From the NCBI GenBank assembly GCA_032207245.1, contig CM063502.1, positions 137,487,498-137,551,497 of the forward strand: a DNA stretch of 64,000 nucleotides, written 5' to 3'. The notes beneath the pieces were generated by a model. That model did no database searches. It saw nothing but the letters and a program-made list of their open reading frames with translations, and was not told the origin of the DNA. The stretch's first letter is position 1. Every line of letters begins with the position of its first letter. This document shows positions 62,742 to 64,000 of this stretch, one piece after another. This DNA is from Pardosa pseudoannulata. Its lineage: Eukaryota; Arthropoda; Arachnida; Araneae; Lycosidae. The position numbers and the translations under genes were made by a program.

Positions 62742-64000
62742 CCTTTAAGCCTTTTATTTATTGGCCTGAAGTTTGAAAATCTTATCAATGAGTGAATTTT
62801 GTGCACTCAAGTACGTAAATACCAAGGCCGGTTTCTCAACGTTTACATCAATTAACGCTAGGCATTTTTGGCATTAGTAAGTGCTCTAATTTGTAAAGAT
62901 TGCTAAAAAATTAGACAAAATATAGGTCGTTCAGTCAGTTATGGCATATGGAAACTTCAACTGACTAGATATTTTTAACAGACATTTAATCCGTTGTCAA
63001 CTTCAATCTCCAATTTTGTAGACATACACCTGAAAGTTATTTAGAAATTCAAATGACTTTTATATAAATTTCACTATAGTTTTATGAAACTATTATTCAA
63101 TTGGATAATAATTTGTAAGTTTAATCTTACTGTTTAATTACCCATTGTATATATACATGTTGTTGTTATTGAAACTCATGCACCTAATCTGTTCAAATTT
63201 GTCCAATATTGAAGTACGAAATAACAGTAAGTTACACTCCAATTGTGGATTTAACCAATTTTTCAAAAAAATATCCTAATAATAATAAATTTCAGTCAAT
63301 ACATTGCTTGAGGCTAAATACATCTATAAATGCATTCCAGAAATTTTCTTTTTATGCTCGCGTATAAACGCTATTTAAAAATCGATATACTTTGCAACCT
63401 GCCCAAGTAATTCAACCCGAGACGTTCTATTTTTGATGTACCATTACTATGTATACTATTACTACTGAAATATTGTCTTTTAAAGAAATTTTACTTTTAA
63501 ATATCTTCCGAATTAAATTGTTTGAAGTTTATTCTTAGCTTTGCTTTCAACTTATTAATCTTACATTATTGGAATAGTATTATAAAAGCTATATTTGTCA
63601 AGAAAAGGAAAGATAAGAGAAAATAGAATAGAACAGCATTATTTTACTGTAAAACAGTAGTCAAAACCTTCAACAAATCTGAAAATTTGATTACATAACA
63701 TGTAAGGGAATGCAATTGCAATTTTTTTATAAGTGAACTTACTTCTAATAATTGTATATAGACTGGAGGATAAAGACTCTTCCCTATCGAGAAGAAAAGA
63801 GATAAAAATTTATATATTAGCAAATATATTAAAGACTTTAAATATTCCCCCCTTGGTAGAATCTCTCGGTTCTTGCAAAAGTCGTATGCTGTTACCACTG
63901 TAATTGATATCTTAATGGCATCCATCAAAATAAATTACTTAAAGTTATTACTTAACCATGAACAAAATGTGAACTATATTTAACAACATGCATTACAATA
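62742..64000. other. Gene-free AT-rich stretch
   Basis: Nothing recognised up to the end of the window. The 94-codon minus-strand ORF at 63644-63928 has no motif. Confidence 0.5.

Overview
The window looks like a piece of an arthropod nuclear genome, probably a spider or other chelicerate. That guess rests on the very high A+T content, the (TA)n arrays of up to about 640 bp, spliced host gene structure and the mix of metazoan transposon families. The exact species cannot be read from the sequence. There are no operons, no rRNA or tRNA genes and no CRISPR array.

Host coding content is almost nil. The one convincing host exon is 1737-1895 (+): a last exon after a good splice acceptor, finishing a tetratricopeptide-repeat (TPR) protein, with two poly(A) signals downstream. 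Sequence before 1737 should be intron of that gene. The rest is intergenic or intronic DNA filled by mobile elements and their remains. Unrecognised protein-like stretches at 14833-14970, 33971-34079 and 35668-35934 are flagged at low confidence.

Layout: 2.7-6 kb has two tRNA-derived SINEs around a small hAT element with a perfect 8-bp target duplication (3956-4753). 9-13 kb has a (TA)n array, a TTAA-flanked MITE (10347-10565) and a GC-rich island (12425-12960). 13.8-19.8 kb has a SINE tail, a second hAT (15871-16704) and an inverted pair of TTAA-type elements (17910-18461, 19400-19738). 21.9-22.8 kb is a solo LTR. 27.7-28.8 kb is a complete but dead Tc1-type element. 29.9-30.6 kb is a giant (TA)n(TG)n array. 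37-38 kb has a second, inverted copy of the 10.3-kb MITE and a SINE tail. 42-43 kb has another TTAA-type element and a mariner-like remnant. 43.8-45.6 kb is an 891-bp tandem duplication with an older partial copy at 39.65 kb. 50.1-53.2 kb has a Tc1 remnant, a non-autonomous Helitron and a 609-bp tandem duplication. 55.4-56 kb is a possible conserved non-coding element.

The right end carries the best-preserved large element: a 5.7-kb BEL/Pao LTR retrotransposon on the minus strand (56560-62286). Its two 205-bp LTRs differ at 3 positions, it has a perfect 5-bp target duplication, a tRNA-Tyr-like primer site, gag, zinc knuckles, protease, reverse transcriptase, RNase H and integrase, but five frame breaks. 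Just beyond it are a TTAA-type transposon end and a 149-bp foldback hairpin carrying a TGACGTCA site in each arm.

I found no clear new multi-gene system. The most notable unexplained items are the SINE family with a shared 3' tail, the inverted TTAA MITE pairs, the foldback element, the tandem duplications and the unassigned protein-like segment at 35.7 kb.
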